A stretch of DNA of 64,000 nt from Synchiropus splendidus (Eukaryota > Chordata > Actinopteri > Syngnathiformes > Callionymidae), in the NCBI RefSeq assembly GCF_027744825.2, contig NC_071340.1, positions 9,997,501 to 10,061,500 on the forward strand. Direction: 5' to 3'. The notes under the pieces were generated by a model. That model did not search any database, was not told the origin of the DNA, and was given only the letters and a program-made list of their open reading frames with translations. This document shows, piece by piece, positions 25,801 through 40,800 of this stretch; position 1 is the first letter of the stretch; each line of letters begins with the position of its first letter. The translations under genes were made by a program, and so were the position numbers.

Positions 25801-28800
25801 CACATTGAGAGCATAAACAGCCGTTATCAGCGTTCAGGGAAGACGTGTCAGCCATTCACGTGTAAATGTTTTGTTTGTCAGATGCTCTTATGAGCCTGTT
25901 TGCCACTCTAAACAAGGTGGTAAAGAATCAACACCGAATCAATAAAATGTACACTACATCAACACAGTACAAATATGAAAGGTGGTGGTGAGAGCAACGG
26001 TGGAGCCATTTTCCTTTTTAATCAACGTCCTGTCATAGAAAATCAATTGGACCTGCACGAGTAGTGATTGTTCGTTCAACGAGAAAAGGAAACAGCCATG
26101 ATAAATATTGGAGCAATGCTGTTTTGTTCAGCTCTTACCACTGTTATTTGATAAAGGTACTGTGAGGTGAATTTATTTAGAAGAGACTTGTTGGACGTAG
26201 AATGTTAGGGAAAAAAAGGCGAAGCAGACCACAGTAAAGAGGGACATGAGGTGAACCGGTGTGACTGCGGAGGATGGTCAGGTTAAGGTGGAGGATGATG
26301 TCTTGCTGTTGAAGACCTTGATGGGGAATGCACAAAGATGGTGTCAAAATTGCTGCTGTTTTCCTTATAGTTCATTGGGTCAATAACAACTCTGTTTTAT
26401 TTAATTTATAGGTCGACAAGTTAGTCTTGAAAGTCCTTGTCGGGAGAAACTTGAGAAAACCATCATACTCTACACTAAAACTGTGAGTCGTTGTGTTACA
26501 GCTTTTACTCTTCAAATCATTTTTGTTTGATTTTGTTCTTCTGCACAGTCCAATCTTCCCATTTTTGTATTCTTCTCCCAACCATGCAGCTGCTGGATTT
26601 CTTGGAGCACCATCCCTGCGCATTTATACCCCTCATCCAGCGGTCTTTGGAGTTTGCTGTCAGCTACGTGTTCACACCCGCTGGAGAGGGAGTAACCTTT
26701 GAACGTTTCATCGTCCAGTGCATGAACCTCATCAAGATGATTGTGAAGAATGAAGCCTACAAGCCGTGCAAGAACATTGAAGGTGAGACATGTGTTCTCA
26801 GCAATATTGACAGAATGTTGGGTGTTAACAAGAAACATTGAGGCTGGTCTTAAGAGCCAAAGGTTGACTGCACATTTGAATAGTATTAAAAGTGTGTTGA
26901 CTCGAGAGAGTGAGAGAGAGTATGTGTATGTGGTGTTTGGTTCTGTCAACCCTCCAGCAGCTTCCATCACTAGCCCACTCCAGTTTGATTTCTTGATATC
27001 CCTAAATCTCATTATGCAACAGGTGAGTCATTATTCAGAAGCTGCTTCTGACTTTCTTCGTGTCATTAAGGGAGGACTCGCTGAAATAATAATAACAATA
27101 ATTATAGTAATAATAATGATGATGATGAGTAAAGGATTGCCTTCATTCTTCCCACAATGGGGAAATGTTCTTTGTTGGTAGCATGCTAGCATTAAAGACT
27201 TAGTTAGTTAGTTAGTGACATCCCTAAAGCACAAAACAGTGAAAACTGTAGAAACAAAGACACCAGAAAAATACATACATTAATGATAACATATCGCTTG
27301 TAAACTGTGTTTTGATGAAGTTAAATTACTGTATCTATATGGAGGTCTGCGCTTTCTCTGTGCTTTTCTAGTTTATTTATTCGCACATATTTTTGTGGGA
27401 TTTGGTGTTTATCCTCTGGATTGTTGTCCTGGCTGTTTGTTTAAAAAAAAACAAAAAACTGCAAAGTCACCAGGGTCATTGCATCTCAACATGGTTCATG
27501 TTCATTTTAAGCTGTCAGAGGCGTCAGGGACGTCATTAGCCACAGAGCGCAGCTCCTCTCCTGTTCATGCAGCTCCTGCGCGGTCTTTGATGTTTTTCAA
27601 CAGATCTCTCCAAAGGAATTGTTAGTTTGTAAAGCCAAGTGTTATTTATTTTTTACACCTTCACCTGTCTATCTCAATTTGTTTGTCTGGCTTTTTGGTC
27701 TGACTTGTGGAGTACTTGTACTTCACTTCCTCTCTCACAGTAGCTTCACTCTTTGAAAGAAGAAGGTGGCTGAGCTTTTCAAGGAGGAAGGTTATAGGCT
27801 TCTTTATCAGATTGTTAATTCAGGCTGAAATATTTCTTCTCTCAAATCATTAATTTCACTAATATGTTGAATAAGGTTAATGACATAGTTATAAGGTAGA
27901 GTGCATTATGTCTTTATGTCTTTTTTGCCATTAATTATTTTATTCTTTTTTTTTCAGACAGTAAACCTGAGAGCCTGGAGGCTCACAAGATCAAGACTGC
28001 ATTCTTCACACACCCCACACTGACAGAGATTGGCCGCCGACTCGTCTCACACTATTTCCTTCTCACAGAGGAAGAGCTGGCAATGTGGGAAGAGGACCCA
28101 GAGAGCTTTGGTATATGCGTCATTACATCTCCTGATTGGAAAGTCTAGACTTTGGTGATGGTGCAAATTGGGAAAACATAATGAATCCGGAATTAGCAAA
28201 GATGTCTTCAGTTTGTAGAATGCTAATAATTTCAGATAAAATGCTTGGCTCACAAGAGGGGTTGGTTGTGTTTCAGGGGTTTTAATAGGCAAGTCACTTT
28301 TCTTGAAACGTTCTATCCTCTCAGTGAAAAATGAATGTCTGTATAAATTATTGTTAAACTTAACATTATTGTTTAACTTGTTTCCTATCTTTTATCTCAC
28401 CTTGAAAAATGTGTTGACACACATTCTACATTGATCTTAACTTTTCCTCCATCATTATAAACGCAGCTCACCATTAATCCCAATGCCTGCTGTTCTAGCT
28501 ATTAGCTGTGAACTGTGCTCAGCGTCAAAGACAGCAAGACCTCTATAAATCACAGCACAGGCCCTGCTGGTGCCTTATAGCTAATGACAATTTAATGTGC
28601 CCAGATTAGTGTCAAGACTTGTTCGTTATGTCAGAGTGTGAAGCCTTTTGGATCTTGATTACTGTCTTTTTTTTGACCTTGCAGCTGTGGAGGAAACCGG
28701 TGGCGACTCTTGGAAATACAGCCTGCGGGTAAGGAAACACCAAAACTAAACACTAGTACAGTTTGTAGTTGGTAGTTATTCAGTTCACTGCCGGAGGAAG

Positions 28801-31800
28801 ATTTTTGACCCTTCACCGCATTTGTTCAGCTGGTGAAATCTCGAAGAAAATATTAGGTGCGCTTGCTAATTTAGACTTAGACTTTCTTTATTGTCATTGT
28901 ACAAAAACATATCACTATATTATGGCAACAAAATTTCGGTCTGATGCCTCCGGTTTCCAAAAACAAAACAATATGTCCAAAAATATATAAATATTAGATA
29001 AGTACTAGTCAAGAAGATGTACAAATAAACAAATGAACAGTATTGCAGCTACTGTCTAACGTTCAGCAGCCGGACAGCACCAGGAACGAAACTATTCCTG
29101 AATCTGGTGGTTCTGCATCGGATGCTACGGAACCGTCTGCCGAATGGCAGGAGGGAAAACAGTGCATAGTGGGGATGAGTAGAGTCCGCGATGATCCTTT
29201 GTGTCTTGGATAAGCAGCGATCATCTGCTATATCCTGGATGGCAGGATATATTATATATATATTCGTGGGTCAACTATAGTGCCGCTTAACAAGATACTA
29301 ATCAGTATTTTATCATGATTAACAACAATTTTTATAGCTTTAATCTTTCTGCTATAAAATTGTTACATTTTGTGTAGAAAGGAAGATTACTTGCATCAAA
29401 TTAATATGCTCAGAACTTCTTCCAGCTTCGTCTCATTATTCTAGATGTGATTTACGTTCACTGGCAAAAATTAAATGAAAGTTTGCCATAATTTAAGAAA
29501 CACTTGGCGAGATTCATATTGCAAAGCTTTTTGATACTGGTGTGCATTTGTAAAAAAAATGTGGGCTGAATGAAGGCTCGCCTGCTGTCACGTCATTGTA
29601 TTTCAAGCTGGAGAAAAGTCTTCTCGCTGTGGGTGTCGGTGGATGGAACAGCAAGATAACATTTGAACAACTTTGCTGAATTGTTGCACTTTCTGTGGTC
29701 TGTAAACAATCGCATTCCCTTTTTCTTTTTTAAAGCCATGTCTTCTTTCCACTTCAATTTGCCTGCCTGAGAAGTTTTTTTTTAAGTGCCACTGAAGGCA
29801 GACTCGGTCATCTTTTACGGTCCCTACTCCGTTATCATTCCCGTCCATACTACTGCCACAGAACAGGTCTAGTTAGACTGCAGTTCCCTCGTGTGGTCAG
29901 CGTTTAGTTAATCCACAAGTACTCACTCTTACAGGAACAGATGTTTATTTAAACTTCTATTGATAATTGCACTCAAACTTCCGACTGGTAGCAGTGAAGA
30001 AGCAGAAGTGAGCTTTGTTGTTCTTACTTCTTGGAACATGGACCTTCACTCTTCGATAGTATGCTATACAGCATTTGAACTCTAATGATGTGGTTATAAG
30101 CATTGTTGGTTTATTATTATAGCCTTTTGCTGGTTTATTCTAAGGAGCTGCACATCTACTGTCAATTCAGCCTTATACTGAACAAAGTGTTGCAATGTTT
30201 TTCCCTGTGTATTCATTTATACACTTCGATCAGACGATGTGATGATATTAAATAGTATTATTAAAGTGTAGATTTTTTTTCTCTGCACAATGCTAATGTT
30301 TGCCTTTCCCTTTCATTGTAGCCGTGCACAGAAGTGCTGTTCCTGGACATCTTCCACAACTACAGCCAGACTCTGACTCCCGTGCTTCTGGAAATGGTCC
30401 AGAATCTCCAAGGTGACTGATATCTTCTTTGAATTAATGCCGTTCTTTATTTAGTGTCTGTGTGTATGTATGTGTGTGTGTGTTTAGTGAGTATTTATCG
30501 CAGTGAGCTTCAATTTCAGGGAACATCTCCATGTGGGACCCTTAGGTCATTTTATAATTACATTTGGTTTACAATCCAAGTTAGGTTTAGCCCCTTGTTT
30601 TGGACAGTTAAGTTTAGGATGAGAGGTTGGGTAGAGCATTATGTCACTTACCAGAGCCCTCAAAGATAGTGTGACAAACCGATGAGTGTTTTTTTTCTTT
30701 TAGTGACATGATTTTTTAAAATTTTCCTAAAATGTCCGATGCATTTTTAATGTGCATTTCTTTCTCACCACAAGTTCCTTTTGGTCAAAAGCGTATTTTG
30801 CTCTCACACACTCTGATGAATGGGAAGAAATGTAATCGCCCACCTGTGCATCGAAGGCTCAGGCCACAGAAAACATTGAGAACATAATGCAGTGTGTGAA
30901 GCCATTACAGCACAAGCTCACCGCCAAACATCCATCCTTCCAATTGAGTTTTTCTTTTTTTTTTTAAGTCAGCGCAGAAACTGTTAAACTAAAATGCATG
31001 AATGCTTCTCGTGCACTTCTCTGCCCTTTTCCTTCTACTGCATACTCCTTTAAATATTTTATGGGAGTAGCAAGGCATGCGTGCTGTTTCATGTTGCCTT
31101 CAGCAGTTCCAAATATGTTACATGCAATCTATATGCTTGTCAGAAACTTGAGGTTTCAATGTGACGAGCTGCATCTCAATAACCACTTTCAACTCTGTAG
31201 TCACATGCTCAAGTACACATGCTTCTGGTCTCCTGATGGAACCGGTCTATATCGTTGCTCCTGTCGTGCCGCTCGATGCTGCGCGTCTTTGCTCTCCAAA
31301 GGGCGAATTACAGGGTTTTCTTCCAGCTCATCTCCCCAACTGCTTTCAATTCCAATTGACAAGAGTTAAAAGGGCTCCACTGTGACAAGGAACATGCCAG
31401 ATTGGATAATTGTATGGTTGAAGTGAGTTGGTTATTGATTTCGTATACAACCCCAGCTAAGACATGGAACAGGTGAATTGTCTGTGAAGAGATGGTAAAG
31501 CCGTTTTCCTGCACACAAAACAGCAACTGACGTATACAATGTCTAAACTCCCACATGAATTACTCTTTCTGTGCAGGACCGACCAATGTGGAAGATCCCG
31601 TACAGCTGCTGATGAAAGATGCTGGTGAGTCGCACTGGTGAACTGTCGTCATCATCTAGATGTTTTTCCACTTCTTGCGTCATAATACGTAAACATTTGC
31701 TCGATATACCAGCCTCCAGATGCAAAATAAATGACTCATGCGTCTGCTACATATGACAGTCATGGACAGCAGGCATGTGTTTCACACGTTTATAATTCAT

Positions 31801-34800
31801 AACTGACAGGAACAGTCCACTGAAGATGGCTTCATCTTCACAGAGACCTCATGAATACATAACTGTGTGAATCCATTTCCCTTTAATCACAGGCTGGTGT
31901 GACCCCTGACCTGTGCACATTCCTTTTAGATAGCAGGGAAATATTTGCTCTTTTGCTGCTATTCAGTTCTGTAGATGACTTCCTCAGAATAGACTGTTGT
32001 CATTTCACTGTATGGTTGGACTTTGATAATATATGTTACACTGTTGTCAGTTTAGAACAAGTGGTTTGTATCATGGCCATATTTCATTTTTCAGGTTCTG
32101 AATCAATCTATTTCGTTTCGATTATGAATGTGCTCTAGAATATTGGAAATGGCTTTACTGTGTTAGAAAATATAAAGTGTATTTTTTCACCTGAAACATG
32201 TTTTGAATTCAAAACATAAATTAGACAATCTAAGCTATTAATGTACACCTGAAGTACAACAGCAATATTGTAGCAATACAACATTAACCCAAAACTTAAG
32301 TCAAGACTGACCTTTTTCGTGGGCCTGAGTGATTTTTGCTATTCAAATTCAATATTTTTATAGTCAATATTTTACAGTGATTACAGTTTTTTTTTCTTTC
32401 TTCAGGAGTTACATAAATATGTCTTATAATATGGAGGCCTGGTTTCCAGGGAAGGTTTAGGTGTTGATTTTTTCAGATGTTGTTCAATGTATGTAGAAAG
32501 CAACCTCATACCCCAAAAAAGCATGCCAAATCATAATGCTACAAAAATAAATTGCAACTCAATTCAAAAGCAACATACTCACTGATGCACTGAAATTCTC
32601 TTGTTTCAGCCTCTCAACATTTAACTGTCTATATGCAATGGATGTATCCCTGTTGTTTAAGAAAGTGAAGTCTTAAACCGAAAGAACAAGTAAAAAATGG
32701 CCAAAACATTCACTGGTGCATTATTTAAGATGCAAAGAGTTATGTTTTCATCTCGCCTCACCCTGCTTCAATCAATATTCAGCCTAGTTCTGCAGTCTCA
32801 TTGTCCACTTATTTCACTGCAAATGTTGTTTTCCTCTCCCTTCCTGTCCTCTAAACAACTCTTTTCCCCATCTCTCCTATCCTCCATGGAGTATTTATAA
32901 GGGTTTGGCAGCTCAGGGCTTCGACTCAGAGTGGTTTTATGGCATGCACAACTAAATCACAGACACTTGAGATTGCCTGGGAAGATGGGCTCCGTTAACG
33001 TCGGATCCCTGTTGAGATCTCAGCAGTGTTTGACAGTGTTGGTGAAACAGCAGACACAAAATGATGATGAAGTTATAGTGTGAGTGCAGCTGATCATTTG
33101 GATTCTGCTGGCTGAAGAGCAGCAAGGGCTGTTTTATCGCACCAGTTGCAGTTCAGAGTGAATCATTGTTGTGCTAACAACAGTGCAGTGACAGTGATTG
33201 TACTGCTTTTTATTTGTCTTTAATGTATCTAGCCCTTGGAGTCTTTTTTTTCAATGCTGTTTGTTCTACATGCTATTTATGTGTCTTTGATAACATCCAT
33301 ATTTGATTTCAGCCTACATTGTTCCACTTCTTTTAGTCGATTATGGCTGTTTGTGCCATTGGATTCATTATTCGGGACTTGGGGCTTATCAAGTCTGTGC
33401 TTGTCTGCCTTGTGACTTTCATCTCTTAGATGCAGCTTTCAGAATATAAGTAAATGGTTTTCAGCCACGTGCTGCTTACGTGCTTGTTATGCTTGAAATA
33501 TACATAAAAAATAATTCAGAATAAATATACATATGTGTCACGTCAAGCACAGCGGAGGCTCAAGTAAAATCTAATTCGAAGTGTTAGATATGTGTAGCTC
33601 TCCCCCTCCATTTTTGTCCAGCCTTTTATGTTGTTCATCACCCTCACTAGTCTCTTCTCTGTAATACTCAATGATAACTGAGCAAAGAATTGGAGCTGTG
33701 ATACGTCTGCAAAGATCAGTCTGCTCCAAACTATATGTGTATAAGAGGGAGATAGGAGGAAGATTGAAGCTGCAGGAAGTGGAGGTGATGAAAACTGATT
33801 AATGGATACAGAGGAAGGGAGGTGAAGAAGAATGTGGAGGCAATGTACGAAGTGTGGAGACGACTGCCTGGTTTGGTCTGAACAGAGGTCTCACGCCAAG
33901 TGTTTGTTCCAGCCAATCACCTTTTCACCAGTCAGGTGCCTAAAGACTGTTATCTTATCACTCTGATGCTGCTTTTTTCAGCTGACATCTTATTGGTTAA
34001 ACTGTGCCTGCTTGTTTAGTTGGAACTAAAACCTGCAACCACTGCGGCCCCTTTGTGGATCTGTTTGAAACCCCTAGTCTGAGAGAAATGACTTTGAAGT
34101 GGCAGAGGTGAAGGTTTTCAGTGAGGGTGGCTAGGAAAGATGAGAATAGAAACAAGTACTGTATTTTCCGGACTATAAGCCGCAACTTTTTCTGAACCCT
34201 GCGGCTTATACAGTGATGTGGCTAATATATGGATTTTTACGAGGGATGCTCTAATCGATCGGCGAGATCTGTGAATGCTGATCACTGCCTGTCATTGCCG
34301 ATCACAAAATCCGATCACATGTGACAGCCTGCGCTCTGAAGCACCGCCCGCGGTTTGTGATGCGTCCAGTGCTCGCTCGCTCCCTGCCGACTCGCCGCTC
34401 ACTTGGCAACGGTATGTCTACTGCCGAGGTTTTTTTCAGTCTGTCATGTAATGTTTGCATCCTGCAGCACATACACGTTAAAAGGCGTCATCACCACGAA
34501 TTCAAGACGATATTTAAAACTTGATGAAGCACAGACAGTTTTCTGGTGCTCATGAAGGTGAAACTTCAGGAACTAGCAGTCACTCGTGACTTTCGGAACA
34601 CGAAGCATATTGCCCAAGAAATAATCATTCATTTCACCGGGCCAGATGACCAGCCTTTTTCTGGTGTCGTTGAAGGAAGACGGAATCAACCGCGACCGAA
34701 TCAGCTGCTGTTTTACCTGTGTCAGATGCAGCGTTCTTTGGCCACCTGAATCTGAAAACGTCCAGAGTGGGAACTTTCATTAAAGAGGGTGAAGACATCT

Positions 34801-37800
34801 TCTTCCACTGAGTGCTCTCTCTGTCTCTTGGAGCATCCCTAGTTTTTACAGTATAAAGAGCGCCATGCTGGCAAAAATATTGAGCCTTGTCACATCAGAT
34901 GGATGACATCACGGCCATTTTATTTACCTTTAAAGCGCTCAATTTACGCCAACAGAGACAATCTACTGGAGAGTGAAAACAGCGCTTTTTGAGCACTTTA
35001 AATGTAAATAATGATGATTCAAGTTCAGAACATTGCCGAGATTGTTTCATGAGTCAGTCTCGATGCTGGACCCTGTTTTCAAAACTTGAACTAGAGGGTC
35101 GCTAGAAGTGATTTTTCCTTCTTAGATTTCGTGGGTGCGGCTAATATTCTGGTATATTTAGTGATAACGTTAAATGTTCAGATGGTACTGGAGATATGGT
35201 GGAAAAGACTGTTTGCAAAGGAAAGTTGGATCAGAAGCCGTGAAGAAGATAGGTGTGATTGTGGTAGAGGAGGATGACCTTCTGTGCAGAAACTTGATGG
35301 GAAATGCTGAAATACAATGAAATTTTGTTGTGGCTGGTTAGAATAATGTGGCATCAAATCTCAAAGTCTGCAAGAAAAGTGAAGTATTTTAGCTCATTCA
35401 ACTCCACTATAATTTCATCATCTAGCCATCATAATTTAAGACACCTTGACAAATGATTCAAACTGTGCCAAAGGAGGCTTTGTTCAGTTTCTATGACGAT
35501 CACAGAAAGGAAGCTGAAGATCGTCTAATTTAAATATCTCAAAGCCTTAACTGGCACTGCATGAAATCAGGGTGGCTGTACTTCCAGATGCAAGTGCACA
35601 AACAAGATCTTTGAGTAGCACGACAAATTGCTTTGATCTGATGTGGTGTTGCCGGTATTTAAATTAGGCCATTGGCTACTTGATATGAAAGCAGTTGGAT
35701 AGTGTTTCTTTGAGGTTTAGTGTGTCATAAACGGCGAACAATAGTTACTGAAAAAAAGTGAGTCCCTTCCATATTCTAGGGATTTTAACAACATCATATA
35801 GGGTGAATCAGTCTGCACTATTATACATCACATTCAGCCATTGTCTTCCCTGAACAAGGTCATGGCACACGGAGGCACACCTTAGCTACGTGGGACGAGA
35901 GGTTGCCAGCCTGAAGCCAGCTTTAGGAAACAAGTCAACCTCAAATATTTCTGCTGCAAATGCCTTTGTTCTGTCAGCAAAGTTTAGTAGTCAAATGGAT
36001 CTTTTTTTAATGAGCTTTGAAAGCGGTTTGCAGTCTGAAAATATAACAATGGCACTGTGGAGTACTGTGTGGCCCGCAGGCAACGAGAAACATTTGAGCT
36101 GCCCCCTCTGGGGCTCTGGGCCTGATGTCACATTTAGTAATCATTTTCTATCGTAATTCTTTTCTATTTACGTGGGCTTTTGCTGCCGTGCGGAGTCCCC
36201 TGAGGGATATGGGAAAACATTAAAAATGATCTTGATGACTTGTGATCATGAGATATAAATTCTCAATTCAATCAATTAAAGTGTTGTGTACGGACATGCG
36301 TCAAATACTTGTATATGTTATGGAATTCAGATTATTGTTTGGATCCCAAGAGCCGATTGAGTGTAAATTATGAGTTAGCTCATTTCTGAGTTTGATGAAG
36401 AGCGCTTTGCTTTGTAATGGAGGACGACTTGCATCAGTTGCCAGAGTTGCGATGTTCCTGAGGCAGTAAAACGGCTGAGGGACAAGAGGTAGTGAAGGAC
36501 GCATGTTAGTCACTGAGTGCTTTTATCCGATCTGAGGTGAACCGCTTCATACTCCGTCAACATTGGTCAGCGTGTGCTCTGCATGAAATTCAATTAGATC
36601 TGAGTAGCTTGGCAATTACCGTTTCAGAACGTGTCCTCAAAATATTAAACTTGTGTTTTAACTGACTTGTTTTAATGTGACATCATAATTTTAATTAAGT
36701 TGTCAGTTGTCCACACAGAGGCACTGAATTTTACTTTTATTTTTTACTTATCTTTTTTTCTGAGATTATGTGTATCAAAACAATACACTTTACACAAGTT
36801 CTTAACCTACGCGCTAAATTGATAAAGGCCATCTAATCTAATGTCTGTACGCAATATTTTGCCTGAAGGGCTCGACATAATTTTTTTTACAATTTTTATT
36901 TCATCCATTTAATGCTGCCTCTTTTTCTGCAGTGTACAATGCAGTTGGACTTGCAGCCTATGAGCTTTTTGACAACGTGGACTTTGACCAGTGGTTCAAG
37001 AATCAGCTTCTTGGGGAGCTACAAGTCAGCCACAACAGGTAATACTTTCACTTTTATTTCATCATCCTCTTCAAACATGATAATCACTGTTTTTATTTAG
37101 ACAGTAATTTAAAGTGCAATTCTTTTAACATAAATGTAGGTTGCACTTGTCACAATCAGATTCCTCACCATGACGGTGTGTTCAAGTTCCCATGGTTACT
37201 TTTTTGTTTCATACCCAACCCCCACAACTGCAAAACAGTCTTACGAGCAAAGTAAGGCTTGTTCCAGCTTTAAAGCTCATAAAATAGCGAGACAGAAATG
37301 GTCTCCTCGTGTGAAACCAACACGGCTTGGGAAAACAACCAATGCAAGTGCCTTGTCAAATGGCTCAACTTATTTTCGTACTCCGAAACACCACTACGCT
37401 CATAATATTTACCTCAGTTCCGAGTCACACTCTTTGTGAGACAGTCTCAGCCCAAATTGAACATAATATGACTCTCTGAGGACAAAATGGAAGAACTTTT
37501 TCAAGACCAGTAGCTGCTTTCAGCTCCTAGACTCCCCAGGGCTTTTACAGCAGTGTTTTTTGAAAAATCTTATTGGTGAGAGCAATATACCGCTATATTT
37601 TTTTGTCTTGCGTCGCAGTGGCCTGTCTTGCGATTTTGAACTGGTACAATGAAAAAAGCTACAGTTATTATTATTACTTATAAGTTTTTATCGAATACAT
37701 TATTGTTTTAATAGGAACAGCACAGGTGTGTTTCCTGAGTGGGTTTTTTCTTGAGGCTGTGTGTTCCAGGCAGTCAGATATGTATGATGTATTTGAAATG

Positions 37801-40800
37801 ATGAGACAGACCAGCTGGAGCTTGTGAGAGTGAAGTAAAGAACAAAGAAATGCCCTTCCACAGCAATCGAGCTAAAAAGCCAGCAGCACTCTAAAGATCA
37901 GCCACCGGGGTCTTTGCTGACGTCTGAGTGCAAGTGTTTTGATGTCCCTATTTCAGGCACGCCTTGTGCCAATAAGCCTCTTCAAGTTTGAACTTGTGTA
38001 TCCTCATGTGGCATTCACTGTTTGTTTTTTTGTTCTTTATGATGTTTATTTGATGTTGCTCACATGTCCAATACGTTCTGTCACCTAGAATAATGTGCCC
38101 AATGTCGATCCATCAGGTGTCTCTCTTGAATCAAGTGTTTCCCCTGTTGCTTGTCTATATTTGAATAATGTGCTCCATCAAAACATAATGGCGGATTAGC
38201 ATGGTAAATGCTAGAATTAAAACTGAATTCTAAGAGTCATGTGAAGATCATCCTACCGCTGGTGGTCCAGCTGTCATGTTCATAGCTGGAACAACAATGT
38301 GCTTGCCAGTTCATAAAAAGTCCTGTAGGATGTGTTTTTTAATGTACATACTCACCATTTACCCCTCTTGGAGTGGGAATTCAATTTGTTTGCTTCTGGG
38401 AGGTGTTAAACTTGGACATCTAATGCGTACAAATATTTTCATAAATCAATCCTAATGATACTGCCAATGTTGCCATATCATTCATCATTTTTTTCATCAT
38501 TATCTGGTTGTTTTACTCAGGAAAATCTGATGAAAATCTGCCTTCTGTGTGAGATGGTCTCTTCTTTCTGTATGAATACAGCATCTGTTGAATAACTTAT
38601 CGGTGACATATCGTGCCTCTAAACTAAGTTCACGACAGAAGTAATCGTGGGATTCCCATAAAAAAAATGTTTCTGGAAGATTCTCAAATATATTGCAATT
38701 TTTTCATGACATTATTAAATATTGATATTTCTGCCCAGAATCTCCACATTATGGCGGTGGCAAGGCACAGTGTCATATGCTTTTGCTGGTAAACGGTTGC
38801 CAACGCAAACTCAAGCACGTCTCCTGCTCAACTGAGCAGCCATCAAACATTCAAGTTTAATACTCGTGACAAATTTTTATTTTCAAACGCCAACTATTTT
38901 CCAATGTAATTACCATCTGCACATTCATCTGTGATAACGCAGCCTTTCAATCGCTGAAACAATTTAGCTCCCAGAATAGTACTCTCAGAAGCTGTGGCCG
39001 CATCTTGTTATTAAACATAAACATTAATAATATCCTTTATAAATGCACCAATTCAACCACTCTGACCAAATGTCTCTGGGAGACTGTGGTGTGAATTTAT
39101 GTTATAATGTATTTTAAATGAATAAACCAGAATCAGGATACAATTGTGGAAATATCAAAGTGGGACAAATGCATATTGCCCCAGCCCTTACATGGTTTGC
39201 TTGTAATATGAAATCATGAGCATTTTATTACCTTTCATGGCTAAGAATGCGCAAGCTAGTTGTGAAGGGGAAAAAAATCTCGTTATTGCTGCTAATATTA
39301 AGTTCCTGCCTTGTGATGAATCACCAGGTCCGCGGGTTCAGAGATGAGAGTGAATTATCTTGTGCATGAACTCGCAAAACAACCCACTGCAACCTTTCGG
39401 CTTGAATACAGTCTCCGATGCCCTTAATATCGCACCCTGCCATATCTGAAGAGCCAGAAGGAGCTGTTTGTTTACTTTCCTTGACACACTGTAATGGAGA
39501 TATTTTTGTCATTTCTTTTGTGCCTGGCTCGCAATGCAGGGAAATGGTGGCGTGTTTTAATTTGGGTTTTGTGCATCTGGTTCAGCATAGCATGGCTCAG
39601 TCCAAAATGTAAAAAAATAAATAAGTAAAATGTGCTCATCAATATTATTCTAATAAACCATGAAAACAAAGAGTGGGTGGGTTGCACATTTTGATCAACC
39701 ATGTAATTGGTTTGGGTGTTCGTTGATCACAGTGCATCATAAGGTGCTCCTCCTTTGTAACTGATGAATCAAAATTAACCTCTCTAGTTGTGACGACCTT
39801 GTTCAAGGTTTGTGCTGTGTCCTCGTCTTTTGAAGACATCTGACGAGAACCCAACAATGGTCTTTTATCATCTCATTTGCTTGGTTCCCTCATCACACTC
39901 GAGGTCTGGGTGCAAATAAGGTCAGATGCCGGAGGAGACTTGTTTCTCTCTCGATTGAGTTTTTAATTATCATCGGAGCCGACTGCCGGGTTGTGGGACT
40001 TGACACTATGTGTATAATTTCATATCAGAATCTAATAAAACCCACAGTTCATTTTAATTTGCTTCAACCCCAGCTAGTATACTGAATGTCATTCACTGCA
40101 TGTTGCACAGTGTTGGCTCAGTCTAGGCTGCTTGTGACATTATATAAGCAAGTTATCTTTTGGAAATATTTTCTTGTCTTTTTCATTCAGAAGCCTGGCA
40201 AATGATTCTTTTTTTTAGCAAGCACGTTGACTGATACTAACCTTGTGTTTTTTAGGTACAAGCTGATCCGAAGAAGAGTGATCTGGCTCATTGGACAGTG
40301 GATCTCTGTCAAGTTTAAGTCAGATCTTAGACCTGTTCTCTACGAGGTCATCCTCAGTCTGATGCAGGATCCAGACTTGGTGGTGAGTTAACTTCTGAAA
40401 CGCCATATGCTGTTGTTTTGAAGACATTCTGCCTCACAAGTTTCTAAAATGACATTTCTTTCCTCATTCATTGTGTATCTGATTGATGATGTTTGAATTA
40501 TGTGCATTATTTACTAAGCAATCATACCTCAGTGTAACACGCTGACACAACCCAGTGGTTGTATTCCATTTGTATGGCCGCAAAAGGCTTTGGAATAAGT
40601 TCACGGAAAATGCCTTTGAATTAATAGAGATTATGTCATAATTGAAACCATCCAGATAGGCCAAAGGTGATGCCAGTCTATTAGGTTAAGTACATGTGAG
40701 AGAAAGGGATGTCATCTTGCAACTTCCGACCCGGACCACGACACATACGGCTCATTTTGATGCTTATTATCTTTCCATCACAGCACAGCGTGATAAAGAA

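Larger units (their letters stand above)
31625..36932 (+). other. Intron 13
   Basis: A 5.3-kb phase-1 intron. It holds a truncated hAT MITE (33901-34076) and a nested pair of transposons (34157-35163 interrupted by 34241-34841). The 31.7-33.8 kb and 35.2-36.9 kb parts show nothing recognised. Confidence 0.85.

Noticed and set aside
26512..27012. 166-codon minus-strand frame
   Set aside because: It overlaps IPO11 exon 9 and is its antisense shadow.
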